The position numbers were made by a program, and so were the translations under genes. A model generated the notes under the pieces. The model searched no databases, was not told the origin of the DNA, and was given only the letters and a program-made list of their open reading frames with translations. Shown here piece by piece: positions 1-6,744 of a stretch of DNA of 14,523 bases. The DNA comes from Thiobacillus sp. (GTDB taxonomy: Bacteria; Pseudomonadota; Gammaproteobacteria; Burkholderiales; Thiobacillaceae). Location of the stretch: positions 1 to 14,523 of the forward strand of contig JAIWOL010000172.1 in the NCBI GenBank assembly GCA_020216925.1, written 5' to 3'. Each line of letters starts with the position of its first letter. Within the stretch, counting starts at the first letter, position 1.

Positions 1-264
1 CCCGCGCCCGCGGCAGGCTGCGTGGCGACGCGGGCCCGCGCCCGCTCGGCGCTGTTCGAGGCCGCCCGCGCCGGCAAAGACGGGCACGCCGACATCGAGG
101 CCGAATACGCGTTCCGGTGCAGCACGCCGGCCCGGCTGCGCGAACTGCGCGTCGAACTTTTCACCGCCTTTCCGCGCCTCAAAAATCTACAGGTTGAAAT
201 CGCCGCCCCCGGCGGCCAGACCGCTGTCCGTCTCACGCCGCGTCAGCGCGTAGCGCGCTGGTGA
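1..264 (+). CDS. DUF2796 (ZrgA-like) zinc-binding protein, C-terminal part only
   Basis: This is the last 87 codons of a gene that enters from the left edge. The frame is open from base 1 and ends at TGA 262-264. A GTG at 22 is an internal codon, not a convincing start. The visible protein has a beta-rich pattern, with Y-A-F-R-C followed by a helix reading LFTAFPRLKNLQVEIAAPGG. This matches my memory of the C-terminus of DUF2796 proteins, which are exported zinc-binding proteins encoded with an ABC pair. The His-rich segment and signal peptide usual for the family would lie outside the window. The stop overlaps the next start by one base (TGATG), so translation is probably coupled. The family call rests on this short tail plus the diagnostic neighbours (ATPase, FtsX permease, DUF3299), so it is likely but not certain. 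Confidence 0.72.
   Translation, partial: PAPAAGCVATRARARSALFEAARAGKDGHADIEAEYAFRCSTPARLRELRVELFTAFPRLKNLQVEIAAPGGQTAVRLTPRQRVARW
244..260 (+). other. 7-bp perfect hairpin just before the ATPase start
   Basis: CAGCGCG (244-250) and CGCGCTG (254-260) are perfect complements around a 3-base TAG loop. The hairpin lies in the last codons of the DUF2796 gene and ends four bases before ATG 264. In the mRNA it would cover the place where a Shine-Dalgarno sequence should be. No such sequence is visible, so a ribosome arriving from upstream may be needed to open the ATPase start. Confidence 0.5.
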
Positions 265-965
265 TGGCCGCGCCGCTGATCTTCGCGCGCGCACTGCGCT
301 ACGACTGGGACGCCACGCCCTGCCTCGATCTGCCTGCGTTCGAACTGGCGGCAGGCGAGCAGGTATTCCTGCACGGCCCTTCGGGTTCGGGCAAGAGCAC
401 CCTGCTCAACCTGCTCGCCGGCGTGCTCGTGCCGCAAGGCGGCGAACTGCGCGTGCTGGATGCCGACTTCCGCAAGCTGCGCGGCGCCGTCCGCGACCGT
501 TTCCGCGCCGACCACATCGGCCTGATCTTCCAGCAGTTCAACCTCATTCCCTATCTGCCGGTGCGCGACAACGTGCTGCTGCCGTGCCGCTTTTCCAGGC
601 GGCGCGCAACGCGCGCGGGCAGGCCGGAAGAAGCGGCGGCGCAACTGCTGGCGCAGCTCGATCTCGACCCCGCACTGTGGGCCCGTCCGGCCGCGGCGCT
701 CTCGGTCGGCCAGCAGCAGCGCGTGGCCGCCGCCCGCGCGCTCATCGGCCGTCCCGAACTGGTGATCGCCGACGAGCCCACTTCCGCCCTCGATGCCGCC
801 AGGCAGGCCGCCTTCCTCGACCTGCTGCGCCGGGAATGCGCCGCCAGCGGCGCGGCGCTGCTGTTCGTCAGCCACGATCCGCGGCTCGCGGCCCACTTCG
901 ACCGCGCGCTGGCAATGCACGCCCTCAACCGCATCCGCCCCGATCAGGGCAGGCAGGCCGCATGA
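264..965 (+). CDS. ABC transporter ATP-binding protein, LolD/MacB type, zinc locus
   Basis: This 233-residue ATPase energises the FtsX-fold permease encoded next. All family motifs are visible: Walker A GPSGSGKST (38-46), Q-loop FQQFN (89-93), signature LSVGQQQR (146-153), Walker B LVIADEP (166-172) and H-loop SHD (203-205). The length is typical of LolD/MacB ATPases. These usually power mechanotransmission or periplasmic extraction rather than channel transport. I start at ATG 264; a GTG at 261 would add one residue. The gene overlaps the DUF2796 stop by one base and overlaps the permease start by ATGA (962-965), so the three genes should be cotranslated. In Zur-regulated zrg and PA4063-PA4066-type sets this protein accompanies a DUF2796 protein. 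The substrate handled here is inferred from context and not visible in the ATPase itself. Confidence 0.93.
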   Translation: MAAPLIFARALRYDWDATPCLDLPAFELAAGEQVFLHGPSGSGKSTLLNLLAGVLVPQGGELRVLDADFRKLRGAVRDRFRADHIGLIFQQFNLIPYLPVRDNVLLPCRFSRRRATRAGRPEEAAAQLLAQLDLDPALWARPAAALSVGQQQRVAAARALIGRPELVIADEPTSALDAARQAAFLDLLRRECAASGAALLFVSHDPRLAAHFDRALAMHALNRIRPDQGRQAA

Positions 966-2224
966 CGCCGCTTGTCCGCCTGGCCGCGCACAGCGCCTGG
1001 AACCGCCGCGCGAGCCTCGTGCTGGCGGTGGGAGCGATGGCCCTGTCGGTGATGTTGCTGCTGGCCGTCGAACGGCTGCGCGAAGAAGCCCGCAACGGCT
1101 TCGAACAATCGGTATCCGGCGCCGACCTCATCGTCGGCGCGCGCGGCAGCCCGCTGCAACTGCTGCTGTATTCGGTGTTCCGGCTGGGCGACGCGAGTCA
1201 GGACATGTCTTGGGCCAGCGTGGAAAAACTCTCCGGCCACCCTGCCGTGGCCTGGGTCATCCCGCTTTCGCTCGGCGATTCGCACCGGGGATACCCGGTT
1301 CTGGCGACGACGCAGGCCTACTTCGCCCATTTCCGCACCGGCGAGCAACGGCCGCTGGTTTTCCGGCAAGGCCGTCCGTTCCGGGTGGTTTTCGAAACCG
1401 TGCTCGGCGCGGAAGTGGCCGACGCTTTGCGCTACCGGCCGGGCGATCGCATCGCGCTCGCGCATGGTAGCGGCGAATCCGGCCTGGCCGAACACACCGA
1501 CAAGCCTTTCACCGTAGTCGGCATCCTCGCCCGCACGGGCACGCCGGTCGATCGCACCGTCCACATCAGCCTCGCGGCCATGGAAGCGATCCATCTCGAC
1601 TGGCAGGGCGGCGCGCCCGTACCGGGGTTCGCCATCCCCGCCGAGTGGGTGCAGAAATTCGATCTCCGGCCCAAAACCGTCACCGCCGCCATCGTCGGCC
1701 TGAAATCGCGCGCCGCCGTGTTCGGCGTGCAGCACTGGGTCAACCAGAACCGCGACGAGGCCTTGATGGCCGTGCTGCCGGGCGTGGCGCTGGCGCAGTT
1801 GTGGGAAATGCTGGCGCAGGTTGAACGCGTGCTGTTCGTGGTGTCGGCGCTGGTCGTCGCCGTCGGCCTGGCCGGGCTGGTGGCCGTCGTGCTGGCCTCG
1901 CTCGACCAACGCCGCCGCGAGCTGGCGATCCTGCGTGCGGTGGGCGCGCGACCGCGCGACATACTGGCGCTGTTGATGCTGGAAGGCGCGGGACTGGTGC
2001 TTGCCGGGGCACTATCCGGACTGGCCCTGCTCACCGCTCTGGTCATGCTGGCAGGCCCGCTGCTCGAAGCGCGCTACGGACTCGCGCTTGCCGCCACCCT
2101 GCCGGGCGAACGCGAGCTTTTTCTGCTGGGCGGGGCGATAATCGCAGGCTTTGCGGCCAGCCTGATCCCCGCCTGGCGCGCCTATCGCGCCTCACTCGCC
2201 GACGGGCTGACGCCAAAAATCTGA
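962..2224 (+). CDS. ABC transporter permease, FtsX/LolE/MacB fold, zinc locus
   Basis: This is a 420-residue inner-membrane protein with the FtsX architecture. One membrane helix lies near residues 20-42, followed by a periplasmic region of about 240 residues. Three C-terminal helices lie at about 288-312, 333-363 and 384-408. The cytoplasmic loop RRRELAILRAVGARPRDIL after the second helix is the FtsX-type ATPase-coupling motif. The frame is open much further upstream (from about 584), but that stretch is the ATPase gene in another frame. ATG 962 forms a 4-base overlap with the ATPase stop and has an upstream AGGCAGG. With the ATPase it should form a MacB-like pump or mechanotransmitter. Homologous pairs sit in Zur regulons, but I do not know of a settled mechanism. 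A good SD (GAGGA) follows the stop and serves the next gene. Confidence 0.92.
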   Translation: MTPLVRLAAHSAWNRRASLVLAVGAMALSVMLLLAVERLREEARNGFEQSVSGADLIVGARGSPLQLLLYSVFRLGDASQDMSWASVEKLSGHPAVAWVIPLSLGDSHRGYPVLATTQAYFAHFRTGEQRPLVFRQGRPFRVVFETVLGAEVADALRYRPGDRIALAHGSGESGLAEHTDKPFTVVGILARTGTPVDRTVHISLAAMEAIHLDWQGGAPVPGFAIPAEWVQKFDLRPKTVTAAIVGLKSRAAVFGVQHWVNQNRDEALMAVLPGVALAQLWEMLAQVERVLFVVSALVVAVGLAGLVAVVLASLDQRRRELAILRAVGARPRDILALLMLEGAGLVLAGALSGLALLTALVMLAGPLLEARYGLALAATLPGERELFLLGGAIIAGFAASLIPAWRAYRASLADGLTPKI

Positions 2225-2237
2225 GGACGCCATCATG
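2220..2237 (+). repeat. 18-bp direct repeat, copy 1 (stop, SD and start block)
   Basis: The sequence TCTGAGGACGCCATCATG here is identical to 5801-5818. In both places it contains the TGA stop of the preceding gene, a GAGGA Shine-Dalgarno and the ATG of the next gene with a 7-base spacer. Here it joins the FtsX permease to DUF3299. Confidence 0.9.
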
Positions 2238-2804
2238 TTGCGCTTGATTCTGCTGTGCGCGCTCTGCTTCATCTTCCCCGCCCACGCCACCGACTACAAA
2301 GTGGGCGATCGCCTCAACGCGCCAGCCTCGGGCACGGGCAAGGCACGCGAGATCAGCTGGGACGATCTGCTTCCGCCCAACTGGAATCCGGCCAAGGCGC
2401 TCGAAGGCCTGAAGCTCGACCAGCTGTCCGACGAAGATCCGCGCGCGATGGAAGCGCTCGACACGCTCAGGCGCATGTGGAACAACGCACCGGCCAACCC
2501 GGCCATTGCCGGCAGGCCGATCCGCATCCCGGGTTTCATGGTGCCGCTGGAATACGGCAAGAAAGAGCTGAAGGAATTCTTGCTGGTGCCCTATTTCGGC
2601 GCCTGCATCCACGTGCCGCCGCCGCCCGCCAACCAGATCATCCACGTGCTTGCGGACAAGCCCGTGAAGATGAAAACCTACATGGACGCCGTGTGGATAG
2701 AAGGCGCGCTCGAACTGGCCCTGTCCAAAACCGAAATGGGCGACGCCGGCTACCGGATGCGCGCGGCGCGGGTCGAACCCTACGTCGAAAAAAAGAAAAA
2801 ATGA
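2235..2804 (+). CDS. DUF3299 periplasmic protein of the zinc locus
   Basis: This is a 189-residue exported protein. Residues 1-18 form a signal peptide with a likely cut after AHA. The mature part carries the DUF3299 hallmark: a WDDLLPPNW segment early on and then [18 protein letters not shown], with C124, H126 and the PPPP run at 128-131. The Cys/His pair next to the Pro run is a plausible metal or disulfide site, but this is inference. The start has a strong SD (GAGGA at 2223-2227, spacer 7). DUF3299 genes regularly follow DUF2796 plus ABC genes in zinc-limitation operons, as in the P. aeruginosa PA4063-PA4066 set. The C-terminus is lysine-only (EKKKK) and is encoded by an A-rich run. That run holds a frameshift-prone heptamer and the start codon of the next gene. 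The molecular function of the family is unknown to me. Confidence 0.9.
   Translation: MLRLILLCALCFIFPAHATDYKVGDRLNAPASGTGKAREISWDDLLPPNWNPAKALEGLKLDQLSDEDPRAMEALDTLRRMWNNAPANPAIAGRPIRIPGFMVPLEYGKKELKEFLLVPYFGACIHVPPPPANQIIHVLADKPVKMKTYMDAVWIEGALELALSKTEMGDAGYRMRAARVEPYVEKKKK
2788..2804 (+). other. A-rich slippery run overlapping the DUF3299 stop and GTPase start
   Basis: Bases 2788-2801 are A7-G-A6. Read in the DUF3299 frame the codons are GAA AAA AAG AAA AAA TGA, so 2789-2795 is A_AAA_AAG in exactly the phase used by known -1 programmed frameshift sites such as E. coli dnaX. The -1 frame is the GTPase frame and continues through ATG 2801 without a stop. I see no strong internal SD at the usual distance upstream. 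Downstream there is only a weak CACCG/CGGTG pairing. Ordinary ATGA stop-start coupling also explains the junction. Confidence 0.6.
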
Positions 2805-3847
2805 CTCCACACCACGACGCGCCCATTCCCGTCACCCTGCTCACCGGCTTTCTCGGCAGCGGCAAGACCACGGTGCTCAATCGCCTGGTGCGCGCGCTGC
2901 CGCGCACCGCCATCCTGATGAACGAGTTCGGCGAAGTGGCGCTCGACCACCAGCTGCTCGAAAAAATGGACGGCCCGCTGGCGCTGCTTTCCGGCGGCTG
3001 CGTGTGCTGCACCATTTCCGGCACGCTCTCGCCCACCCTCAAGAACCTGTGGATGGCGCGCCAGAAGGGCGAGCTGCCGGCGTTCGAGCGCGTCATCATC
3101 GAAACCACCGGCGTGGCCGACCCCGCGCCGGTGCTCGACAACCTGCTCAACGACCGCTGGGTGTGCGCGCGCTTCCGTCTCGACGGCGTCGTCACCACGG
3201 TCGACGCGCTGTTCGGCATGGGCCAGCTCGACGAACATTTCGAGGCGGTCAAACAGGTGTCTGTCGCCGACCGGCTGTTGCTCACCAAGACCGACCTTGC
3301 GCCGGCCGGCACGGTGGCCGCACTGACCGCGCGGCTGGCGGGCCTGAACCCGGCGGCCGAGATCGTCACCGCTGTCAACGGCGAGATCGACCCGGCCCGC
3401 ATCCAGAACCTGGGGCTGTGGAACGCCGAGACGAAATCGGCCGACGTCGCCCGCTGGCTCAAGGCCAGCCGCTACCGGCCGGCGCGCGCCGGCCTGCCGG
3501 GCGCGCGACCGGGCGTTCCTGCGCACGACAGCCGCATCCGCGCGTTTTCCGTGGTGCTCGACCCCCCGCTCGACCCCTACGGCCTGCATGCCGCGTTGTC
3601 CATGCTCGCCAGCTTGCGTGCCGAAAACCTGCTGCGTTTCAAGGCCATCGTGAACCTCGCCGGCGAAACGCAGCCGGTCGTGCTGCACGGCGTGCAGCAC
3701 GTGCTCTACCCCGAGGTGAAACTGCCCGCCTGGCCCGACGACGATCACCGCAGCCGTTTCGTCTTCATCACCCGCGACCTCGACCCCGCCTTTGTCGAAA
3801 AGCTGCTGGTGGATTTTGCCGCCGCGGCGAGCCGGATGGCCTCATGA
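2801..3847 (+). CDS. COG0523/CobW-family GTPase, probable zinc metallochaperone
   Basis: This is a 348-residue G3E P-loop GTPase. Visible motifs are Walker [10 protein letters not shown] (16-24), the metal-binding CxCC motif within GGCVCCT (C67, C69, C70), the ETTG switch segment (101-104) and the guanine-specificity TKTD (162-165). The C-terminal CobW domain ends with the [13 protein letters not shown] pattern. COG0523 members such as ZigA, YeiR and ZNG1 bind zinc through CxCC and deliver it to client proteins. Subgroups are repressed by Zur, and the neighbours here suggest a zinc role rather than cobalamin or nitrile hydratase. The long His-rich linker found in some members is absent; only HH near the N-terminus and isolated His residues occur. 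ATG 2801 overlaps the DUF3299 stop and has no SD, so it depends on coupling. The stop overlaps the YidD start (ATGA, 3844-3847). Confidence 0.93.
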   Translation: MTPHHDAPIPVTLLTGFLGSGKTTVLNRLVRALPRTAILMNEFGEVALDHQLLEKMDGPLALLSGGCVCCTISGTLSPTLKNLWMARQKGELPAFERVIIETTGVADPAPVLDNLLNDRWVCARFRLDGVVTTVDALFGMGQLDEHFEAVKQVSVADRLLLTKTDLAPAGTVAALTARLAGLNPAAEIVTAVNGEIDPARIQNLGLWNAETKSADVARWLKASRYRPARAGLPGARPGVPAHDSRIRAFSVVLDPPLDPYGLHAALSMLASLRAENLLRFKAIVNLAGETQPVVLHGVQHVLYPEVKLPAWPDDDHRSRFVFITRDLDPAFVEKLLVDFAAAASRMAS

Positions 3848-4077
3848 ACTTTGCGCAGCGAACATTGATCGGCCTGATTCGCGTCTATCAGCTCGCACTG
3901 TCGCCCTGGCTGGGCCGGCAATGCCGCTACCTGCCCACCTGTTCGGAGTACGGCAAGGAAGCCATCGAAAAGCACGGCGCGCTCAAGGGTGCCTGGCTGG
4001 CCGCCCGGCGCATCGGCCGCTGCCGGCCCGGCTGCGCCCACGGCTACGATCCCGTGCCGCCGGTCGATAAGCCTTAG
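3844..4077 (+). CDS. yidD: YidD-like membrane protein insertion efficiency factor, variant
   Basis: This is a 77-residue protein with the YidD/DUF37 signature: an N-terminal amphipathic segment with YQLALSP (15-21), [10 protein letters not shown] (27-36), HG..KG (44-49) and a C-terminal DPVP (69-72). YidD assists YidC-dependent insertion of inner-membrane proteins and is normally encoded between rnpA and yidC. Here it overlaps the zinc GTPase gene by ATGA, so it is probably a second, zinc-locus copy. The usual tail, such as CHPLHPGGDDPVP in E. coli, reads [13 protein letters not shown]. This gives four Cys (27, 33, 60, 64) and H66, a set that could hold a metal ion, although that is inference. 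A plain YidD is the alternative if the organism has no rpmH-rnpA copy. The stop codon TAG (4075-4077) also begins a -10-like hexamer for the next gene. Confidence 0.9.
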   Translation: MNFAQRTLIGLIRVYQLALSPWLGRQCRYLPTCSEYGKEAIEKHGALKGAWLAARRIGRCRPGCAHGYDPVPPVDKP

Positions 4078-4080
4078 AAT
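4075..4080 (+). promoter_or_regulatory. -10-like TAGAAT, 6 bases before ATG 4087
   Basis: TAGAAT matches the sigma70 -10 consensus at five of six positions and ends six bases before the start codon. A start site about seven bases downstream would fall on the ATG, giving a leaderless mRNA. No SD is present. I see no good -35 at 16-18 bases upstream, so this is a weak promoter call. Confidence 0.35.
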
Positions 4081-4086
4081 CCACCC

Positions 4087-4380
4087 ATGTCCGTCCGCCG
4101 CTTCCTCGCTGTCTGGCTCGCCGCCCTGACCCTGTTTCTGGGCCAGTCGGCGTCCTTCGCGCACGCGCTGACGCACCTGGGAGATCACGATCATGCACCG
4201 GACGCCACCTGCGAACTGTGCGTGGGTCAGGCGCCGCTGGGCACCGCCCTCCCGCCGGCGCCGCTGTCCGGCCAGCCGGCCGCTCCTTCCTTGCAGCCGC
4301 TGGTGGTGCAGCCCCCCGGTTCACCACAAGTCAGCGCGCCCTCGCCCAGCGCCCGCGCCCCCCCTGTCTTCTCCGCCTGA
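4087..4380 (+). CDS. Small exported His/Cys-rich protein, candidate zinc binder
   Basis: This is a 97-residue protein I cannot place firmly. Residues 1-25 or 1-27 look like a signal peptide (RR, hydrophobic core, SFAHA). A short ligand-rich stretch follows with H26, H30, H34, H36 and then C42-x-x-C45. The rest is a low-complexity Pro/Ala/Ser tail. The HxxxHxxxHxH...CxxC arrangement resembles the small DUF2946-like periplasmic proteins found beside metal-uptake genes in betaproteobacteria, but I am not certain of that assignment. Between YidD and a porin in a zinc locus, a periplasmic zinc carrier or sensor is plausible. There is no SD; initiation may be leaderless from the TAGAAT at 4075. The tail beyond about residue 50 lacks recognisable structure. 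Confidence 0.7.
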   Translation: MSVRRFLAVWLAALTLFLGQSASFAHALTHLGDHDHAPDATCELCVGQAPLGTALPPAPLSGQPAAPSLQPLVVQPPGSPQVSAPSPSARAPPVFSA

Positions 4381-4434
4381 ACCCGTCCCCGCGCCTCGCC
4401 GCGGCCATTCTCGTTCGTTCCACGGAGTCACATC

Positions 4435-5805
4435 ATGTATCGTCCCGCTTTGCTGGCGACTGCGCTCGCGGCCGCCTTTCCGGCTTACGCCAATTCCGAT
4501 CTCGACGCGCTGCGCGCCGAACTCAAAGACATGAAAGCCGCCTACGAGGCGCGCATCCAGGCGCTGGAAGCACGTCTGCAGCAAACCGAAGCCCGCTCCA
4601 CCCCCGCCCAGACCGCAGCGGCGGCGGAACCGTCCGCGCAGCCCGCCACCGCCCGACGCGGGTTCAATCCCGACGTCTCGCTCATCCTGCAAGGCAAATA
4701 CGCCCACCTCGACAATCGCGACGAACGCTTCGTCAGCGGATTTGCCGGTGCCGGCGAACACGGCCATGGCGGCAGCAAACGCGGCTTCTCGGTCGACGGC
4801 AGCGAGCTGGTGCTGTCCGCCAGCGTGGATCCGTACTTCCGGGGCTACCTCAACGCCGTGCTCGACGATGGCGAAGTCGAAGTCGAAGAAGCCTGGTTCC
4901 AGACGTCGAGCCTGGGGCGGGGCCTGTCGGTGAAGGGCGGACGCTACAAATCCGGCATCGGCTACCAGAACGAGCAGCATCCGCACGCCTGGGATTTCGC
5001 CACCAACAACCTCATGTACGAAGTGCTGTTCGGCGAAGGTTATGTGCAGGACGGTCTCCAGCTGAAATGGCTGGCGCCCACCGACACTTTCCTGGAGCTG
5101 GGCGCGGAACTGGGCAACGGCAACGCCTTCCCCGCCACCAACAACGGCAACAACGGCGCCAACAGCGTGGCGCTGTTCGGCCACGTCGGCGGCGACGTCG
5201 GCGCTTCGAACAGCTGGCGCGCCGGCCTGTCGTGGCTCTCCGCCCGCCCGAGAGGCCGCGCGTTCGAATCGCACGACATCAACGACGTCGAAGTCGCAGG
5301 CGACTTTTCCGGCAAGAGCCGCACCTGGCTCGCCGACTTCGTCTGGAAATGGGCCCCCAACGGCAACCCCACCCAGCAGAATTTCAAGTTCGCGGCAGAA
5401 TATTTCCAGCGCAAGGAATCGGGCAATCTTGCATGCGACGACGCGGATCCGGGCAATCCCAGCCTGTGCACCGGCGGCCTCGCGGCGCCCTTCTCCGCCG
5501 ACCAGACCGGCTTTTATACCCAGGCGGTCTACCAGTTCATGCCGCAATGGCGCGTCGGCTACCGCTACGACCGGCTGCTGCGCGGCGACGTCGCCTTCAA
5601 CGGCAGCGACGCCGGCAACACCTTCGAGACGCTGGCCGACTACGATCCGCGCCGCCACAGCCTCATGGTCGATTACAGCCCATCCGAGTTCTCGCGCCTG
5701 CGCCTGCAATACTCGCGCGACAAGGCGCAGCAGGGCGTCGACGAAAACCAGTTCTACGTGCAGTACATCATGAGCCTGGGCAGCCATGGCGCGCACAAGT
5801 TCTGA
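4435..5805 (+). CDS. Outer-membrane porin-like protein with N-terminal coiled coil
   Basis: This is a 456-residue protein with a signal peptide (residues 1-19, cut after AYA), a coiled coil of about 35 residues (LDALRAELKDMKAAYEARIQ and onward) and an Ala/Pro linker. A long stretch of alternating beta strands with aromatic girdles follows and ends in a C-terminal Phe. This is the layout of phosphate-selective porin O/P-like trimeric barrels, where the coiled coil anchors or trimerises the protein. A loop near residues 105-112 reads GEHGHGG, and the C-terminus has GSHGAHKF, so His residues that could attract zinc are present. The start has GGAG at 4424-4427 with a spacer of 7. Its position between a His/Cys protein and znuA suggests an outer-membrane route for zinc or a zinc chelate. 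The substrate is inferred only from this position. Confidence 0.85.
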   Translation: MYRPALLATALAAAFPAYANSDLDALRAELKDMKAAYEARIQALEARLQQTEARSTPAQTAAAAEPSAQPATARRGFNPDVSLILQGKYAHLDNRDERFVSGFAGAGEHGHGGSKRGFSVDGSELVLSASVDPYFRGYLNAVLDDGEVEVEEAWFQTSSLGRGLSVKGGRYKSGIGYQNEQHPHAWDFATNNLMYEVLFGEGYVQDGLQLKWLAPTDTFLELGAELGNGNAFPATNNGNNGANSVALFGHVGGDVGASNSWRAGLSWLSARPRGRAFESHDINDVEVAGDFSGKSRTWLADFVWKWAPNGNPTQQNFKFAAEYFQRKESGNLACDDADPGNPSLCTGGLAAPFSADQTGFYTQAVYQFMPQWRVGYRYDRLLRGDVAFNGSDAGNTFETLADYDPRRHSLMVDYSPSEFSRLRLQYSRDKAQQGVDENQFYVQYIMSLGSHGAHKF

Positions 5806-5818
5806 GGACGCCATCATG
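5801..5818 (+). repeat. 18-bp direct repeat, copy 2 (stop, SD and start block)
   Basis: This copy is identical to 2220-2237. It contains the porin stop codon, the GAGGA Shine-Dalgarno and the znuA-like start codon. The two copies flank a 3.56-kb segment that holds DUF3299, the GTPase, YidD, the His/Cys protein and the porin. Confidence 0.9.
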
Positions 5819-6727
5819 AAACCTTTCCGCATCCTGATCCGCCTGGGCGCAGCGCTCGGCCTGGCGTGCGGCGGCAGCGCGCATGCCGCGCTCAACGTCT
5901 TTGCCTGCGAACCCGAGTGGGCGGCGCTCGCCAGCGCCATCGGCGGCGACAAGGCGAGCGTGTACACCGCCACCACCGCCTACCAGGACCCGCACCGCAT
6001 CGAAGCGCGTCCCTCGCTGATAGCCCGCGCCCGCAGCGCCGATCTTCTGGTCTGCACCGGGGCCGAACTGGAAATCGGCTGGCTGCCCGTGATCCTCGCC
6101 GACGCCGGCAACCGCGCCATCCAGACAGGCCAGCCCGGCCAGTTCCTGGCGGCCGATTACGTCACGCTGCTGGAAAAACCCGCCGTGCTCGACCGCTCGG
6201 CAGGCGACGTCCACGCCGCCGGCAACCCGCACATCCAGACCGACCCGCGCAACTTCACCCGCATCGGCGCGGCGCTCGCAGCGCGCATGGCAGCGCTCGA
6301 CCCGCCTGAGGCCGCGCATTACCGCGCGCGCTGGGCCGATTTTGCCAGTCGCTGGGACGCCGCCATCGCGCGCTGGGAAGGGCAGGCGGCGCCGCTCAAA
6401 GGCGTGCCGGTGGTGGTGCAGCACAACGCGTTTCCCTATCTGGAACGCTGGCTTGGACTGAAGCGTGTCGCCGTGCTCGAAGCCAAGCCCGGTGTCGCCC
6501 CCAGCCTCGGCCAACTCGCCGAAGTGAAAGCGCGTCTTGCCGCCACCCCGGCAAGAATGGTGCTGCGCGCCGCCTACCAGCCGCCGCGCCCCAGCGCATG
6601 GATCGCGGATCAGGCCGGGCTGGCGCAGGTCGTGCTGCCTTTTACCGTGGGCGGCGACGCGCAGAGCGGCGACCTGTTCGGTCTGTTCGATTCCACCGTG
6701 AGCAAGCTGCTCGCCGGGCTACGCTGA
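5816..6727 (+). CDS. znuA: Zinc/metal ABC transporter substrate-binding protein, ZnuA-like
   Basis: This is a 303-residue cluster A-I binding protein. Residues 1-24 form a signal peptide ending AHA. The three His ligands expected for zinc in this family are visible in their motifs: H60 in DPHRIEARPS, H139 in GNPHIQTDPRN and H203 in VVQHNAFPYL. An acidic residue near 281 (VGGDAQSGD) could be the fourth ligand. The long His/Asp-rich loop of classic ZnuA is missing; only H133 lies near the second ligand. This resembles the loop-less zinc or manganese members of the family. ATG 5816 has an excellent SD. The frame also opens at 5786 inside the porin gene, but that start has no merit. The ZnuB-like permease follows after 17 bases. 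Zinc is favoured over manganese because of the neighbours. Confidence 0.92.
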   Translation: MKPFRILIRLGAALGLACGGSAHAALNVFACEPEWAALASAIGGDKASVYTATTAYQDPHRIEARPSLIARARSADLLVCTGAELEIGWLPVILADAGNRAIQTGQPGQFLAADYVTLLEKPAVLDRSAGDVHAAGNPHIQTDPRNFTRIGAALAARMAALDPPEAAHYRARWADFASRWDAAIARWEGQAAPLKGVPVVVQHNAFPYLERWLGLKRVAVLEAKPGVAPSLGQLAEVKARLAATPARMVLRAAYQPPRPSAWIADQAGLAQVVLPFTVGGDAQSGDLFGLFDSTVSKLLAGLR

Positions 6728-6744
6728 ACGGAACCACTGCCGGC

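Noticed and set aside
584..961. Longer start for the FtsX permease giving 546 residues
   Set aside because: The extra 126 residues are an out-of-frame reading of the ATPase gene, rich in Arg and Pro. ATG 962 has an ATGA overlap and gives the correct FtsX N-terminus.
4321..5976. A 551-codon open frame on the minus strand opposite the porin and the start of znuA
   Set aside because: It mirrors the codon bias of the + strand genes, has low-complexity Ala/Gly/Val/Arg composition and no recognisable domain, and crosses two well-supported genes.
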